From: Adiantum capillus-veneris
Lineage: Eukaryota > Streptophyta > Polypodiopsida > Polypodiales > Pteridaceae
Reading direction: 5' to 3'
NCBI GenBank assembly: GCA_014529385.2
Contig: CM043968.1
Coordinates: forward strand, 129,431,018 to 129,495,017
Length of the DNA stretch: 64,000 nucleotides
The notes beneath the pieces were generated by a model. The model did not search any database and was not told where the DNA came from. It was given only the letters and a program-made list of their open reading frames with translations. Of the stretch, positions 47,040-59,584 are shown piece by piece (positions within the stretch are counted from its first letter, which is position 1; the number at the start of each line of letters is the position of its first letter). The position numbers and the translations under genes are program-made.

Positions 47040-47145
47040 GCACAGGAAAAGGAGGCTTACCTCTGTTTGAGCTCCAAAGTGAGCAGGCAATTCAACTCAG
47101 CGCTCAATTCCGAATTCTGTGAGAGAGAGTGAGAGTCCGTGCATG
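47040..47145 (-). promoter_or_regulatory. Likely 5' UTR exon end and intron donor of the PMI1-like gene
   Basis: The minus strand reads CTCAAACAGAG|GTAAGCC with the donor GT at 47060, a near-perfect 5' splice consensus. A candidate acceptor CTACTTGCAG lies at about 46916-46907. Together these suggest a leader intron of about 140 bp between a non-coding first exon and the coding exon. The transcription start is not visible. Confidence 0.45.
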
Positions 47146-48290
47146 TGAGCGCGAGCGTGTATGATTGGCAGAAATGATGAGGAAATCCGCAAAGAATGGA
47201 GATGGTAGGTTACGTGGATGAAGATGCCTGCTGCACAGAATCTGCAGACAAGCCTCTTTTCACACGATGGGCTGACATGGCGCCACCGTATCCACGAGCA
47301 TTGTGCCTCTTTTGTCATTTTGGTCCCCCTTATCTCTACTGTTAATGCTGCCCGGAAGTCTCCTAAATTTGGAACATGGGTGTTCAGACTCTCCAGCTAG
47401 AGCCTAGGAGCACCCCTCAACAAAAGTAAAAGGCCTAGGGTAGGGGAGCCACTTAAGGAGCGCCGATATATTGGCGCCTCTAGCTCCAGCTGAACATAAC
47501 CATTCTGAGTAAAGGAGGGCACAGCTGATGCATCGCAACCTCACGCGTGTACAACAAAAGACTGCAGCGTGAACGTTGCTCCTCAGCTCAAAGGCAATGG
47601 CAAATACGAAGTCCTGTGTAACAAAAACAAGGGCGTGGCGCATTGGAAGACCCTCCAGGGAAGTAATTAGTGACACGAGTGCCAACAAGTGTTGAATCTC
47701 TTCCATCACGAATAAGTCTATGCTAAACCATGCAGCTTTGGGCCGCTTGTGTACCTCAATTCAAGCCTCTTGATATTAAAGCAATGCGGGGGATTGTCGT
47801 TAAAGAGAACCCCGATTTTTTTATTGGCTCCTCTACCAGTAAACCATGAAGCTTTTGGCTAGCTTATTGGTAAATTAATACTCCAAGGAGGCTCTAGGGT
47901 TGTCTTCTCGACACCCTTGTTCGCATTTGTTATGCTACTTTTGTTGTTTTTTGGGGGTGGTTTTTTTTTTTTTTTTTTTTTTTTGGGGGGGGGGGGGGGG
48001 GCAGGGGTAAAGTGACACAAGCTTGATGAGGGGAATCGAGGGTGGGGTAATTGCAAGAACGCATGTTGTCCAATCTTTATGGGGGAATCTCAAGAGGACC
48101 CTCTCAAGTTCTCTCATTCCTCATCGTGTTTTTAGGGAGATGGGACCGTTTGAACGGCGGCACTTTGAATGCAATTAAACCACACTTTTTGACGATCCCT
48201 AGTGTGGTCAAAGTGCCACACACACACACACTGAAGAGCACGCCAATGCGGAAGCTATTTGGTGCGTGCACGTGTGCATGCGGTGACTGT
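47146..48290. other. Upstream intergenic DNA; T24-G17 homopolymer junction
   Basis: No gene is supported. A run of 24 T (47961-47984) passes directly into 17 G (47985-48001). Small frames nearby have no recognisable motif. Confidence 0.6.
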
Positions 48291-48294
48291 AGCT

Positions 48295-48760
48295 TGATAG
48301 AATGTGTGCAGGTGGAGTACTCACTACTAAATGAATGAGACCCCTTATTCTTTATGTAGAAAATATAAGGTCAGTAGTCAGTGGACGATCGGACATCGGA
48401 CTTTCGACCTCAAGACAAGGCACATGTCGCCTTTACCCCAACATACTCCCACTTAAAGGCAAATGTGCCGATAAGTGGGTCTTACTAGCAAAACTACTAG
48501 TATATACAAGAAATATGTGAGAGACTCTGTCAGCCTACGCCCGCTGGCTCGCTCACTATGTTAGGGTTCAAGCCAACTGGTTGGACACCCATCACACCAA
48601 TCGTACTAACCTTATCTATTCTTTTGATCATATAGAACAATAAGGAGTAGTGAGGCATTCCAATCCTCATTGAGAGCTCTACCAACACTCTGTGTATGCT
48701 CTTCTTCTCCCTCGCACTCTGCACGCACCGCACACTCTTCAAGTGATATCAAAGCCAAAA
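48295..48760. repeat. Weak Copia-LTR relic
   Basis: ccccaacatactcccacttaaagg (about 48438-48462) strongly resembles the LTR end plus polypurine edge of the intact Copia element (ccaacaatctcccacttaaagg at 50191-50212). A separate caagtgatatcaaagcc at about 48738 resembles a tRNA-Met primer site. No domain was found between. Confidence 0.4.
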
Positions 48761-48989
48761 GGTTGTGGCACTACTCCTCTCCCAGCGTTTCCCTCCTCCC
48801 GGAGAGCTTCACATCAGAAACGAATTGAAGGTTCCATGGCTATGGAGGCACCAGAAATGGATTGAAGCTCGAAACTTCCATGGCTATGGAAATGATTGTG
48901 AGCTCAGCACATAGAGCTTATGCATGAAGGTGGCAAGGGGCTTAACTCCACAAGCCACAAGAAGAGAGACATGGATCTTTTTGTGAGCT

Positions 48990-49021
<32 letters not shown>
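48990..49021. repeat. (GA)n microsatellite; (GGCATC)n at 49495-49519
   Basis: A short GA tract, followed 470 bp on by four tandem GGCATC hexamers. The surrounding 48760-50004 has no supported gene. Confidence 0.85.
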
Positions 49022-49025
<4 letters not shown>

Positions 49026-50004
49026 GGTTGCTCAATTTAGGACATATTGACACATAGGTCATTGTTTTGCTCATAACTTGAGCTACAAAACTTGAATTCA
49101 AAAACTTTTTTAATCAAAACTGAGATCTCTTTGAGGTCTTCGACTTTGTAGAATAGCTCGTGAGCTGGTTTGAAGTGAAGGTATGTAAAAAATAAAAAAC
49201 ATAGAGACTATATTCTCAGAACAAATTATGCAATCAAGTTGAGTAAGAGAGGAGAGAGTGTAAAGAGAGAGAAAGAAATAACTTCATCTCAACTTCAACA
49301 TTGAAAGCCTCAAGACACATACATCTCTTTTCAATATCGGCATAGAGAGAGAGAGAGCACATAGACTCTCCTTCGACATTGACATCCAATTTTTCTCGGG
49401 ACCAATGACTTGTTTTCCCGGCTTGTCGCATTGTCTTCTTCCTCGACATCGATGTGCACAAAGTGCGGTGCCTCTTCCATAGGAGAGTGACACCCGGCAT
49501 CGGCATCGGCATCGGCATCGACTATAGATTCACACGCTCTTTGGCAATGTAGAGAGCAAGATAGAGAGTGTTTGTCGACAGTGGGAGACAGGTTACAGAT
49601 TGTTGTTAGCAACAAATTCATGTATTTTTGAGAACAGATTTGGATTTCCATATGCATGTTTAGCATCATGTATTGTTATAGAATTGATATTTTATTATCT
49701 TTTGCAGCTGACAGGTGGCAAAAGCATCAACAGATAATCGATTATGCAGAAGGATATTACATTATATGTATATTTGATTATTCAAGTGCTCTTTATGAGC
49801 TTTGGCCAAATTATGTCTGACCGGCCAATTTGTACTCATTTTTGGGCATTCAAGAAATCTATAAATAAATACGTGCAAGAGGAAAATGCTCACTCTTGCA
49901 CGGGGGGAGATTGCACCCATTGTCTGCGTTGCTCTTCTCATCTCTCGTCTCTTCCCTCTCGCCGTGACGGCGTAGCACTCCTCTCTAGGAGGTGCGCCTG
50001 CATG

Positions 50005-50009
50005 TGCTC
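50005..50009. repeat. Target duplication (left) of the outer Copia element
   Basis: tgctc, repeated at 60929-60933 just past the other LTR. Confidence 0.9.
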
Positions 50010-50196
50010 TGTTGGGATCGTAGAGCACACACACAGAGAGCCAACACGAAGAAGGAGATAGACACAGTGTATGGCGGGGCGGTACTCACACTACAATGTG
50101 TAGTTATGAGTATAGTTATTATGAATGAGTAAATGAATGGCTGTACATGGGCGGCTGAACAACGGGCAGCCGGGCACACGGGCCTTTAACCCAACA
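50010..50196 (-). repeat. 3' LTR of the outer Copia
   Basis: 187 bp, TG...CA ends. One difference from the LTR at 60742-60928 (g versus a near 50090). Confidence 0.95.
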
Positions 50197-50251
50197 ATCT
50201 CCCACTTAAAGGTAGTGTGCCTTTAAAGTGGCCAAAGTACAGCAAAAGAAG

Positions 50252-51110
50252 TCAAGCCATACCCATCAGCGATCTACAGTGTGCAAACCGCTGTGAGGCT
50301 AACGACTTCGTGAGTAGATCAGCAAGGTTATCGTCAGTGTGTACCTTGACAAGCTCTATGCGCTTGTCCTCTAGCACCTCTCGTATGAAGTGATACCTCA
50401 CCTCAATGTGATTTGTTTTCGCATGGAAGACAGGATTCCGTGCCAATGCTATGGCACTCTGGCTATCACAATGTAGAATCGGAGCATCACCAGCCATACC
50501 AAGATCTCCCACTAGTCGTGAGAGCCATACGGCCTCCTTGGCAGCCTCAGTGGCAGCCATATATTCAGCCTCTGTAGTGCTCAAAGCAACGCATGGCTGT
50601 AAACGTGATGCCCACGAAACCGGTCCCCACCTGCAACTGTGAACACATAGCCGCTAGTAGACTTCCTCGAGTCCACTGACCCTGCATAGTCTGAATCTGT
50701 ATATCCGCAAACAGACATATCCTTCTCACCATAACATAGGGACAACTCTGAAGTCCCTCTCAAGTATCTGAGAATACCTCTCACTGCATCCCAATGACGC
50801 TTGCCCGGGTTAGACATGTACCTGCTAACCACACCAACTGCATGAGCAAGATCTGGACGCGTAGCCACCATGGCATACATCAAGGAACCAACAGCTGACG
50901 CATAGGGAATCTGAGACATCTCTGTAGTCTCCAAATCTGTATGAGGGCAGTCATCATGGCTGAGTTTTACATATGGAGGCAACGGGGTACTAATGGCCTT
51001 CCCCCCTTCCATATGAAAACGCTCAAGCACCCTGTCAATGTACTCTTTCTGACTAAGAAAGAGCATCTTGCGAGAACGATCACGAGTGATCCGCATACCC
51101 AAAATATGAC
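50252..51110 (-). pseudogene. Outer Copia RT end and RNase H
   Basis: Continues directly from the 56400 side once the inner element is removed: GMRITRDRSRKMLFLSQ, then YASAVGSLMYAM, RPDLAHAVGVVSRY, YTDSDYAGSVDSRKST, and after a frameshift near 50625 ALSTTEAEYMAATEA and HIEVRYHFIRE. The shift lies at a run of four G and disables the RNase H end. The stop is at 50252. Family assignment is clear. Confidence 0.9.
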
Positions 51111-51115
51111 TGGCA
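51111..51115. repeat. Target duplication (left) of the inner Copia
   Basis: tggca, repeated at 56395-56399. Confidence 0.92.
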
Positions 51116-51437
51116 TGTTGAGATGTCGAGCTCTACACCTTGAGCTGGCATCCACTACGGGTCTTGGCCGCTTATGGCATTTACTCACTGGCGCGTTAGG
51201 TGACCGACACGGAGGATCTCTGCCAGTGATTCTACAGCTGGACTACACTTATAGTGCCAGCCTAGTACGCTTCTAGCGAGTTCACACTTAGTGACCGCAT
51301 GTACATATGTGCTACTTTTCAGCTTTAGCACTTAGTCATTTTGTACTCTCTTTTCTGTGAAGAAGAAGAAGAAGCTTTCCATCTCTGTGTGCTTTGTGCT
51401 TGTCTTGTGTAGCTCTCTTGCATCCTCATTCTTTACA
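51116..51437 (+). repeat. 5' LTR of the inner Copia
   Basis: 322 bp. It includes a (GAA)n-like agaagaagaagaag stretch at about 51361-51375. Confidence 0.95.
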
Positions 51438-51449
51438 TGGTATCAGAGC
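51438..51449 (+). promoter_or_regulatory. Primer-binding site, initiator tRNA-Met type
   Basis: tggtatcagagc abuts the 5' LTR with no spacer. It is the standard plant Copia primer site. Confidence 0.93.
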
Positions 51450-51750
51450 CTGGTGTAGGCAAGAGAGGCTAAGAGAGCAAGAGCATCACAATCCCTTCGT
51501 TCGCAATCCACGACCAGATGCCGAAGGCGCCTCGCACAGCGAAAATTTTTTTAGGGGTTTTTCGCACAAGTTTCTGAACAGGTCTCCAAAGTGCAGTATA
51601 CAGAGATTTACTGTACAAGTACAGTGGTTGTATGTACGCTTGATTGTGGACACTCGTTGAGTGTAGAAAGCGTTACAGGAACCACGATAGCAGGTTCAGT
51701 AGATTTGCAGGTTTTTGCAGATTGCAGCTATTTTGTCTTGGTGCTTCAAG

Positions 51751-54700
51751 ATGTCTGACGGTTTCAGTCAGATTGTTACTGAGAAGCTTGAGAAAAATAA
51801 CTACCCTGCATGGAAGTTCAGAATAACAAATTTCCTAAAAGGAAAAGGTTATTGGGACTATGTAGAAGGAGACAATGAAAAGGAACCAGAGATTCCCGAG
51901 GCAAATGCTACAGCACAACAAAGGAAAGCTTTGAGGGACTGGCAACAAGGCCAGAGCAAAGTGATGTATTGGCTTTCTATGAGCATCACAGATGGCATGA
52001 TGGGCTATCTACAGGATGCTGAAACCCCCGCCATTGCATGGAAAAACTTAGGCAGAGTGTTCGAGGTGAACACCAAGGCCAGGAAGCTTCAACTAAAGTC
52101 GGAGCTAAATCAGGTTAAGAGGAACAACCTCTCCATCAATGATTATGCTTTGAAGATCAAGAGTATCATTGAGGCTCTTGGATCTATTAAAGTCTCAGTG
52201 GAAGACGATGACATTGTCTGTGCATGCTTGGATGGTCTAGGAGATGAGTATGTACATTTTAGGTCTTCCATGAATACAAGAGACGACATCCCCGTGTTCC
52301 AAGATTTGATTTCTATGCTTATTCTTGAGGAGAAGAACCTTGACACATCTTCTTCTCATGGCAGAAATAATTCTGAACAGGCCTTCTATTCTAACTCCAA
52401 CAGAGGTAGAGGTAGAGGTCGTGGTCGAGGCCCAAGGGGTTGCAGGGGCCAATTTCTGGAAGGTCAATCAAATCAAAACAATACAGGTGGCAGGGGAAAC
52501 CAGTCTCAAGGCAGGGGGAGTCAAAGAGGTCGTGGTGCAGGATCAAGCAGGCAGCAACATACTCCAGATAGTAGAGAATGTTGGACTTGTGGTGAAAGAG
52601 GTCACATGTCACGTGACTGTCCAAAGGGAAAAGCAAGTAGAAAGAGAGAACAGGGCAACTATGCATCTACTAGCAGAGATGCAGATGACAGCAAAAACGA
52701 GCGCATGTTTGTTATGCAGCATGTAATGAATACAATGACTGCAGAGAATTCCACCCAAGATGATGTTTGGTATGTGGATTCAGGTGCCTCTAATCACATG
52801 ACATCTCGTGGAGAGTGGTTTAGAGATATGCGCAAACCAGATGTGTCAGGCTATGTGCAGACAGGAGATGACACAGCTCACCCCATTGCTCATGTAGGGG
52901 ACATACCTCTAAATACGAAGAGTGGGAAATCAAAGTACTTAGCAGATGTACTTCATGTCCCAAACATTACAAAGAATCTTGTTTCTGTTGGACAAATGGT
53001 TGAGCAGGGTTTGCAGGTTCGCTTCAATCCAAATGGCTGTTATGTAAAAGATTTCCAGAATGGCTGTAAGCTGATCACAGAGGGCAAATGTGTGGGCAGA
53101 ATGTTTACGCTGAATGTAGACATGCCTGAGGTAAAAGCTGCATTATTTGCACAGGGCACAGGTGTTGTGGCTGATGTTGACATTTGGCACAAACGCATTG
53201 GCCATGTCAATGAGCAGAGATTGCGCAGCATGCAATCAAAACAGATTGTAAAAGGTTTGCCCAAATTCAAGGTGGATGGTATGCATAAAGTGTGTGCAGC
53301 ATGCCAGTTTGGAAAACAGTCAAAGGGCTCATTTCCACATGAGCGCAATGTATGTAAAAAGCCACTTGAGGTGGTGCACACAGATGTTTGGGGTCCAACC
53401 GATACTGCAAGTATACATGGTTGCAGGTATTATGTCTCTTTCATTGATGACCATACAAGGAAAGTATGGGTCTACTTCATGCGTAACAAAAGTGAAGTGT
53501 TTGGTCACTTTCAAGACTTCAAAGTCATGATTGAGAAGGAGACAGATATGCAAATCAACACATTGAGGTCAGATGGAGGGGGAGAGTACTTCTCCAATGA
53601 TTTTTCAGATTTTCTGCGAATGCATGGTATACACAGACAGTTTACATGGAGATATACTCCACAGCAGAATGGGGTCGCAGAAAGGAAAAACAGGCACATT
53701 GCAGAGGTTGCACGTGCATTGATGAATGAGAAGAACATGCCTCATCATTTCTGGGCTGAAGCTATAAATACAGCTGTGTACATTATGAACAGGACACCTA
53801 CAGCTGCGGTGCATGATGTAACACCTGAGGAAAAGTTTACAGGTACAAAGCCTGATTTGGCACACTTGAAAGTGTTTGGCTGCATAGCTTACGTGCATGT
53901 ACCAGATGAGTTGCGTAGGAAATTGGATCCTAAAGCAGAGAAATGTATTCTTGTGGGATATTCCCTTGAACAAAAGGGGAATAGGTGCTACAATCCTACT
54001 ACACGAGAATTACGAGTGAGCAGAGATGTAGTCTTTGATGAGATGAGCAGCTGGTATAGCAATGCACATGGCACTATTGGGGCTGATGTAAAAGATGATG
54101 TGGTTGTACAAAATGTGAGGCCACAGTCACAGGTTTTGAGTGGACCACAAGAGTCCTCTTCTCGTGGCTCTATTGAGAAACCATAGAATGGTAGACTACG
54201 TACGCAGGTTACTCCACCAACATGTACAGGGAATGTATCACGAAAAGGAAAGGAAAAGGGTGATGAACCTCCCTCTATGGTTGATGCATCATCAGGTTTT
54301 TCACATGTAGACATGGATTCAGATGGTTTTGAACAAAGTCTTGATGAGGAATTTGGAATTCCGGCTGTCAGGACACCTGGTGTAAGGAAAGTACAAGAAG
54401 ATGCTAGAGGGCAAAGGAGTGACCCAGGACCGCGCAGATCTAATAGAGTCAGAAATCCAGTTCAGAAATTGACTTATGATGGGTATCTAGCGCATCACCA
54501 AGCCTACATGGCTAAGGTGATATAGGATGTGGAGCCCACATGTTTTGAGGATGCAGTTGGAAATGTGCATTGGGATGATGCAATGAATGAAGAGATGGCT
54601 GCATTGGAAGCAAATGACACATGGGAGTTGGTGCCATTGCCAAGTGGCAAGAAAGCTATTGGCTGCAAATGGGTGTATAAAACCAAGCATAAGGCTGATG

Positions 54701-56100
54701 GTAACATTGAGCGTCACAAGGCAAGGCTGGTCGCAAAGGGTTATGCACAGACGTATGGCATAGACTATGAGGAGACCTTTGCTCCAGTGGCAAAGATGAC
54801 GACAGTGAGAGCTATCATAGCAGTGGCTGCATCTAGAGGATGGATTATGCATCAAATGGATGTAAAGAATGCCTTCTTGAATGGTGAGTTGCAAGAGGAA
54901 GTGTATATGGATCAGCCACATGGTTATGTCGATCCAGGTTACCCAGATTATGTATGCAGACTTCTCAAAGCTTTGTATGGTTTGAAGCAGGGCTCTAGAG
55001 CATGGTATGACAGGATTGCCAAGTATCTTGTCAGTATTGGTTTTAGGAGAGCTCATGCTGATCATTCACTCTATGTACGTGAGAGTGATGTGGGGATTGT
55101 GGTCATTACCATATATGTGGATGACCTTATTATTGTTGGTGACAATGCTATGGAGATTAACCATGTGAAGGGTCTTCTCAAAAAGGAGTTTGAAATGAAA
55201 GATTTAGGCGAGTTGCGCTACTTTCTTGGCATTGAAGTGATCAGGACTCCAGAGGGTGTATGGCTATCACAGAGACAGTATGCTTTGGACATGTTGTCAA
55301 AGTATGGTATGGCTGATTGTAAGACAATTTCTATTCCCTTGGATGTGAATGCAAAGCTGAGTGCAGAGAAGGGTGATGTTGTTGAGGATGTCAACATGTA
55401 CAGGAAGATTGTGGGTAGTCTAATCTACTTGACTATCACGAGGCCAGACTTGAGCTACACAGTAGGCTTGGAGAGTCAGTTCATGCAACTTCCGAGGAAG
55501 CCACATTTGGATGGAGTACGACGCACACTTAGGTATGTGCAAGGTACTCTTGACTACGCATTGTTCTATGCAGCAGATGCACCATTAGCATTGTATGGGT
55601 ATACAGATGCAGATTGGGCAGGTAGCATTGTTGATAGGAGATCTACGAGTGGCTTCATGTTCTCTTTTGGGAGTGCTGCTGTTACTTGGAGCAACAAAAA
55701 GCAGCCTACGGTTGCTTTATCGAGCACAGAGGCCGAGTACAGAGGTGCAGCAGTTGCGGCGTGCGAGGTAGCTTGGCTACGCACATTACTTGAGGACTTG
55801 GGAGTGCAGGTGGACCAGCAGATTTTCATCCATTGTGACAACCTCAGCAGCATGCAGTTGGCTAGGAACCCAGTGTTCCATGCCAGGACCAAACACATAG
55901 AGGTCCATTACCACTACGTTCGAGAGCGAGTGTTGGCGGGCGACATCGACTTGGTCTACGTCAGCACAAAGGAGCAGATAGCGGATATCTTTACCAAGGC
56001 CCTCGGAGCTGAGAAGCTTCGACGTTTCCGGACTATGCTTGGACTCTGCGACATGCAGAGCTCGAGGGGGAGTGTTGAGATGTCGAGCTCTACACCTTGA
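51751..56100 (+). pseudogene. Inner Copia gag-pol polyprotein, one frame with two TAG stops
   Basis: The start MSDGFSQIVTEKLEKNNYP lies 300 bp past the PBS. An upstream ATG at 51715 is in frame, but 51751 fits the usual Copia gag start. Domains in order: gag (UBN2-type) to about residue 190; an RGRGRGRGRG linker; knuckle CWTCGERGHMSRDC; protease VDSGASNHM; integrase zinc region HKRIGHV/CAACQFGK; core HTDVWGPT, TLRSDGGGEY and QQNGVAERKN; RT CKWVYKTKHK, MDVKNAFLNGEL and the catalytic YVDDLIIVG; RNase H YTDADWAGS, ALSSTEAEY and HIEVHYHYVRE. TAG codons at 54184-54186 and 54523-54525 interrupt the integrase-RT linker. The frame is otherwise intact over 1,449 codons. Confidence 0.93.
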
Positions 56101-56394
56101 GCTGGCATCCACTACGGGTCTTGGCCGCTTACGGCATTTACTCACTGGCGCGTTAGGTGACCGACACGGAGGATCTCTGCCAGTGATTCTACAGCTGGAC
56201 TACACTTATAGTGCCAGCCTAGTACGCTTCTAGCGAGTTCACACTTAGTGACCGCATGTACATATGTGCTACTTTTCAGCTTTAGCACTTAGTCATTTTG
56301 TACTCTCTTTTCTGTGAAGAAGAAGAAGAAGCTTTCCATCTCTGTGTGCTTTGTGCTTGTTTTGTGTAGCTCTCTTGCATCCTCATTCTTTACA
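56073..56394 (+). repeat. 3' LTR of the inner Copia
   Basis: 322 bp, 2 differences from the 5' LTR. Preceded by the polypurine tract at 56061-56072. Confidence 0.95.
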
Positions 56395-56399
56395 TGGCA

Positions 56400-59300
56400 T
56401 CCCCAAGATCCTTCATGGAAAAGGTCTCATGTAGCCTATGTTTCAAGGCATCCACATTAGAAATACACTTCCCTGCGATCAGCATGTCATCCACATACAA
56501 AACCAAAACAATAAGACTACCATCTGCAGCCTTGCGAGTATAGAGGCATGGGTCCTCATAACTGCGTACATAGCCCAATGAACTCATGAATGCATCAAAC
56601 TTACGATACCATTCACGAGATGATTGCTTCAGCCCATACAAGGTCTTAAGAAGCCGGCATACCATCTTCTTTGAGCCATGAATAACAAACCCACTTGGTT
56701 GCTCCATGTACAAATCCTCGTGCAAGTCCGGATGTAAGAAAGTTGTCTTTACATCCATTTGCTTCAACTCCATGTCTTCTGTAGCTACCAAGGCAAACAA
56801 CATACGCAAAGTAGACGTCTTCACCACTGGGGAGAAGATCTCGTCAAAATCAATGCCCTTCTGTTGCTTGAATCCTTTAGCCACAAGCCTTGCTTTGTAC
56901 CTAGGCTTTGCATCCATTGAACACAATTTTATCTTGTAAACCCACTTGCATGGTATTGCCTTCTTACCCTTTGGCAAAGGAGTAAGCTCCCACGTTTCAT
57001 TTTGGATCAACGAATCCATCTCTGACTGCATAGCCTGCTCCCACTTGAGCTTGTCAACACTAGACATGGCCTCATCATAACATGATGGCTCCCCGCAATC
57101 AGTCAACAATACATAATCCATAGAAGGCACAAAACGCTGAGGCTGTCTTGCACGCCGCTCTGAACGCCTCAAAGACTGTGCAGGAGGTGCATCTGGCTGT
57201 CCCACATCTACATGATCTCCCAACAAGGGCTGATCTCCCACTTGAGGGTCAATGGGCTGCCCACGAGCAGCCATGGGACCATCATACCGATGACAATCCT
57301 CCTCAAATATCACACGCCGAACCTCAACCGTTCGCGGTGATGCTCTATACATAGAGTCCTCATGAAAAACAACATCATGGCTGCGCACAATCTTCCTGTC
57401 AATAGGATCTCACAATCGATAACCCATCTCACCAGAGCTACCATAACCCAAGAAGATACATCTCTTGCTCTTCGGATCCAATTTGCTGCGTTTTGCCTTA
57501 GGTACATGTACATAAGCTTCACAGCCAAAAACACGAAGGTGACCATACGAAGGTGTCAAACCTGTCCATACCTCTTCAGGCACTTTGAAGCCCAAAGGAA
57601 CACTAGATGAACGATTTATCAAATGCACAGAAGTGGCAACAGCTTCAGCCCAAAATCCATTTGACAAACCAGCCATAGAAAGCATACTACGGACTTTTTC
57701 CTGTATAGTCCTGTTCATGCGCTCTGCCACACCATTTTGAGGAGGTGTATAGGGAGCACTAAGCTCGCGCCGTATACCCTTCTCAACACATAATGTTGTG
57801 AAAGCATGAGACATAAATTCACCCCCATTGTCCGTACGTAAGCACTTCAACTTACAACCTGATTGGTTCTCGACAAGAGCCAACCATTGCTTAAATATAT
57901 CAAACACCATATCCTTCTTACGAATGGGGTATGCCCATACCTTCCTGCTAGCATCATCAATGAATGTAACAAAGTACATAGCACCTCCAAGAGAAGCATT
58001 GGGCATCGGCCCACATACATCACTATGCACCAAAGCTAGCTTTTCCAAAGATCTGTGTGGAACACTTTTCTTATGAGAAGACCGAGCATGTCGACCATAA
58101 AGGCAATGCTCACAAAACTCAAAACCACCAAAATCTGAAACGGGAATGTAATCCGCACGTGCCAACAACTTCAAACCTTTTAGTGACATATGCCCCAAAC
58201 GCTGATGCCATAAAGAAGCAGGAGGTTGCTCAGTGATCCCCACAATGTGATCAGCCACACTAGCTACACAAAGGGAATACAAGGTATTCCTCTTAGCACC
58301 TTTAACCAAAACAAGACTGCCCTTAGTGATCTTCCAACCTCCATCACCAAAAGATACATTGAAACCAAGTGAATCCAACTGACCCACACTAATCAAGCTT
58401 TTTGCAAGAGCCGGCACATGACGCACACGCTGCAAGACAAACGTAGTAGAGTTTGGCATAGCCAAATGAATATCCCCAATGCCATGAATCTGCATAGAAC
58501 GCCCATCGGCAATCCTGACAGTACCTGTGCTCGAAGCATCATAGTCATGAAACCACGACCTATGAGGCGTAACGTGAAAAGAAGCACCACTGTCAATGAC
58601 CCAATCCATAGGCATACTACGCTCATGAGTGAGAAGAAAAGCGTCATCAAAATAGGATGCAAGCAACACATCTCCAAGCTCTTCACTAGTAGCACTAGTC
58701 GGAGCACATACATGGTCATCTTGAGAGCTACACTCTCCCTGTGTTGCATTTAACTCCTCAATCTTGACATTGGACTTAGGCTTGTCCTTAGCATCATAGT
58801 CTTTCTTCTTACCATTTCCATTTTCCCTTTTCCACTTGTAGCAATCCTTTTTGAAATGGCCTTTTTTACCACAATGAAAACATTCCACATCCTTTTTACT
58901 TGTGCCTGCACGGGACTTGCTTCTAGATTTACCCGTGTTGGACTTATACTTGTCCATAGTCCTGCCTCTGACAACCATTGCACTAGAAGACTTACTACCT
59001 GCATTATTCTTTCGATTAATCTCTTCCGTGAGAAGACTAGACTCCACATTAGTACTTGTCAACTCATTCGCAGGAACCGAGTTACTTATGGCTGTCCTAA
59101 ATGTGTCCCATGACTCAGGCAACGTGACAAGTAAAAACATAGCTTTTACATTTTCCTCAAACGTAATTTCCTGCGTAGCAAGTTGGCTGAAAATTGTATT
59201 GAACTCATTCAAATGCGCATTCATGGAAGCACCTTCCTCCATTCGCAAATCAATAAGCTTTTTAATCCAATACACCATAGAAGCAGCTGAATGCTTATCA

Positions 59301-59584
59301 TACATATCGCAAATCCGTTGCCATAGCTCATAAGCTCCACCCTGTGCATCTTTCACATTGTAATAAACAGACTTTGAAAGGGAAAGCCTAATGGTAGACC
59401 TGCACATCTCATCCAACTCCTCCCAATCATCCCTCTCCATGTTCTCTGGCTTAACTCCCTGCAACTTTAGAGGTCGAATCTGTTTCTTCTGCACCAAGAC
59501 ATCCCAAATCTGATCTTTCCAATATGAGAAGTTAGCACCATCCAACTTCTCAATATTGAAAACTGTGTCCTCTTTAGTGCCCAT
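56400..59584 (-). pseudogene. Outer Copia gag, protease, integrase and RT start
   Basis: The start MGTKEDTVFNIEKLDGANF at 59584 is preferred over the upstream in-frame ATG at 59677, since it begins the conserved gag motif (LDGANFSYWK). Domains: gag UBN2 (AYELWQRICDMY); knuckle CFHCGKKGHFKKDC; protease VIDSGASFHVT; integrase zinc HQRLGHMSLKGL/FCEHCLYG; core HSDVCGPMP, LRTDNGGEF and PPQNGVAERMN; RT CKWVYKIKLCSMDAK, MDVKTTFLHPDL and LYVDDMLIAGK. A TGA stop at about 57411, between integrase and RT (YRL*DPID), replaces what is most simply tryptophan. The frame resumes and reaches the insertion site of the inner Copia at MKDLGDA. Confidence 0.93.

Larger units (their letters stand above)
51116..56394 (+). 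mobile_element. Copia retrotransposon (inner, plus), full length
   Basis: LTRs of 322 bp lie at 51116-51437 and 56073-56394 and differ at only two positions, both T/C. The ends are TGTTGAG ... TTTACA. The primer site TGGTATCAGAGC (51438-51449) follows immediately, and a polypurine tract, ctcgagggggag (56061-56072), precedes the 3' LTR. The total is 5,279 bp with target duplication tggca. It has inserted into the RT region of the outer Copia in opposite orientation. The polyprotein is one frame with two TAG stops. Confidence 0.96.

Noticed and set aside
47404-47709. 101-codon minus-strand frame upstream of the PMI1-like gene
   Set aside because: No recognised motif. Length is within chance expectation, and no promoter or neighbour supports it.
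54184-54525. Alternative genetic code or stop-codon RNA editing
   Set aside because: Only two transposon TAGs are involved, and the host gene reads normally. Nonsense mutation is simpler.
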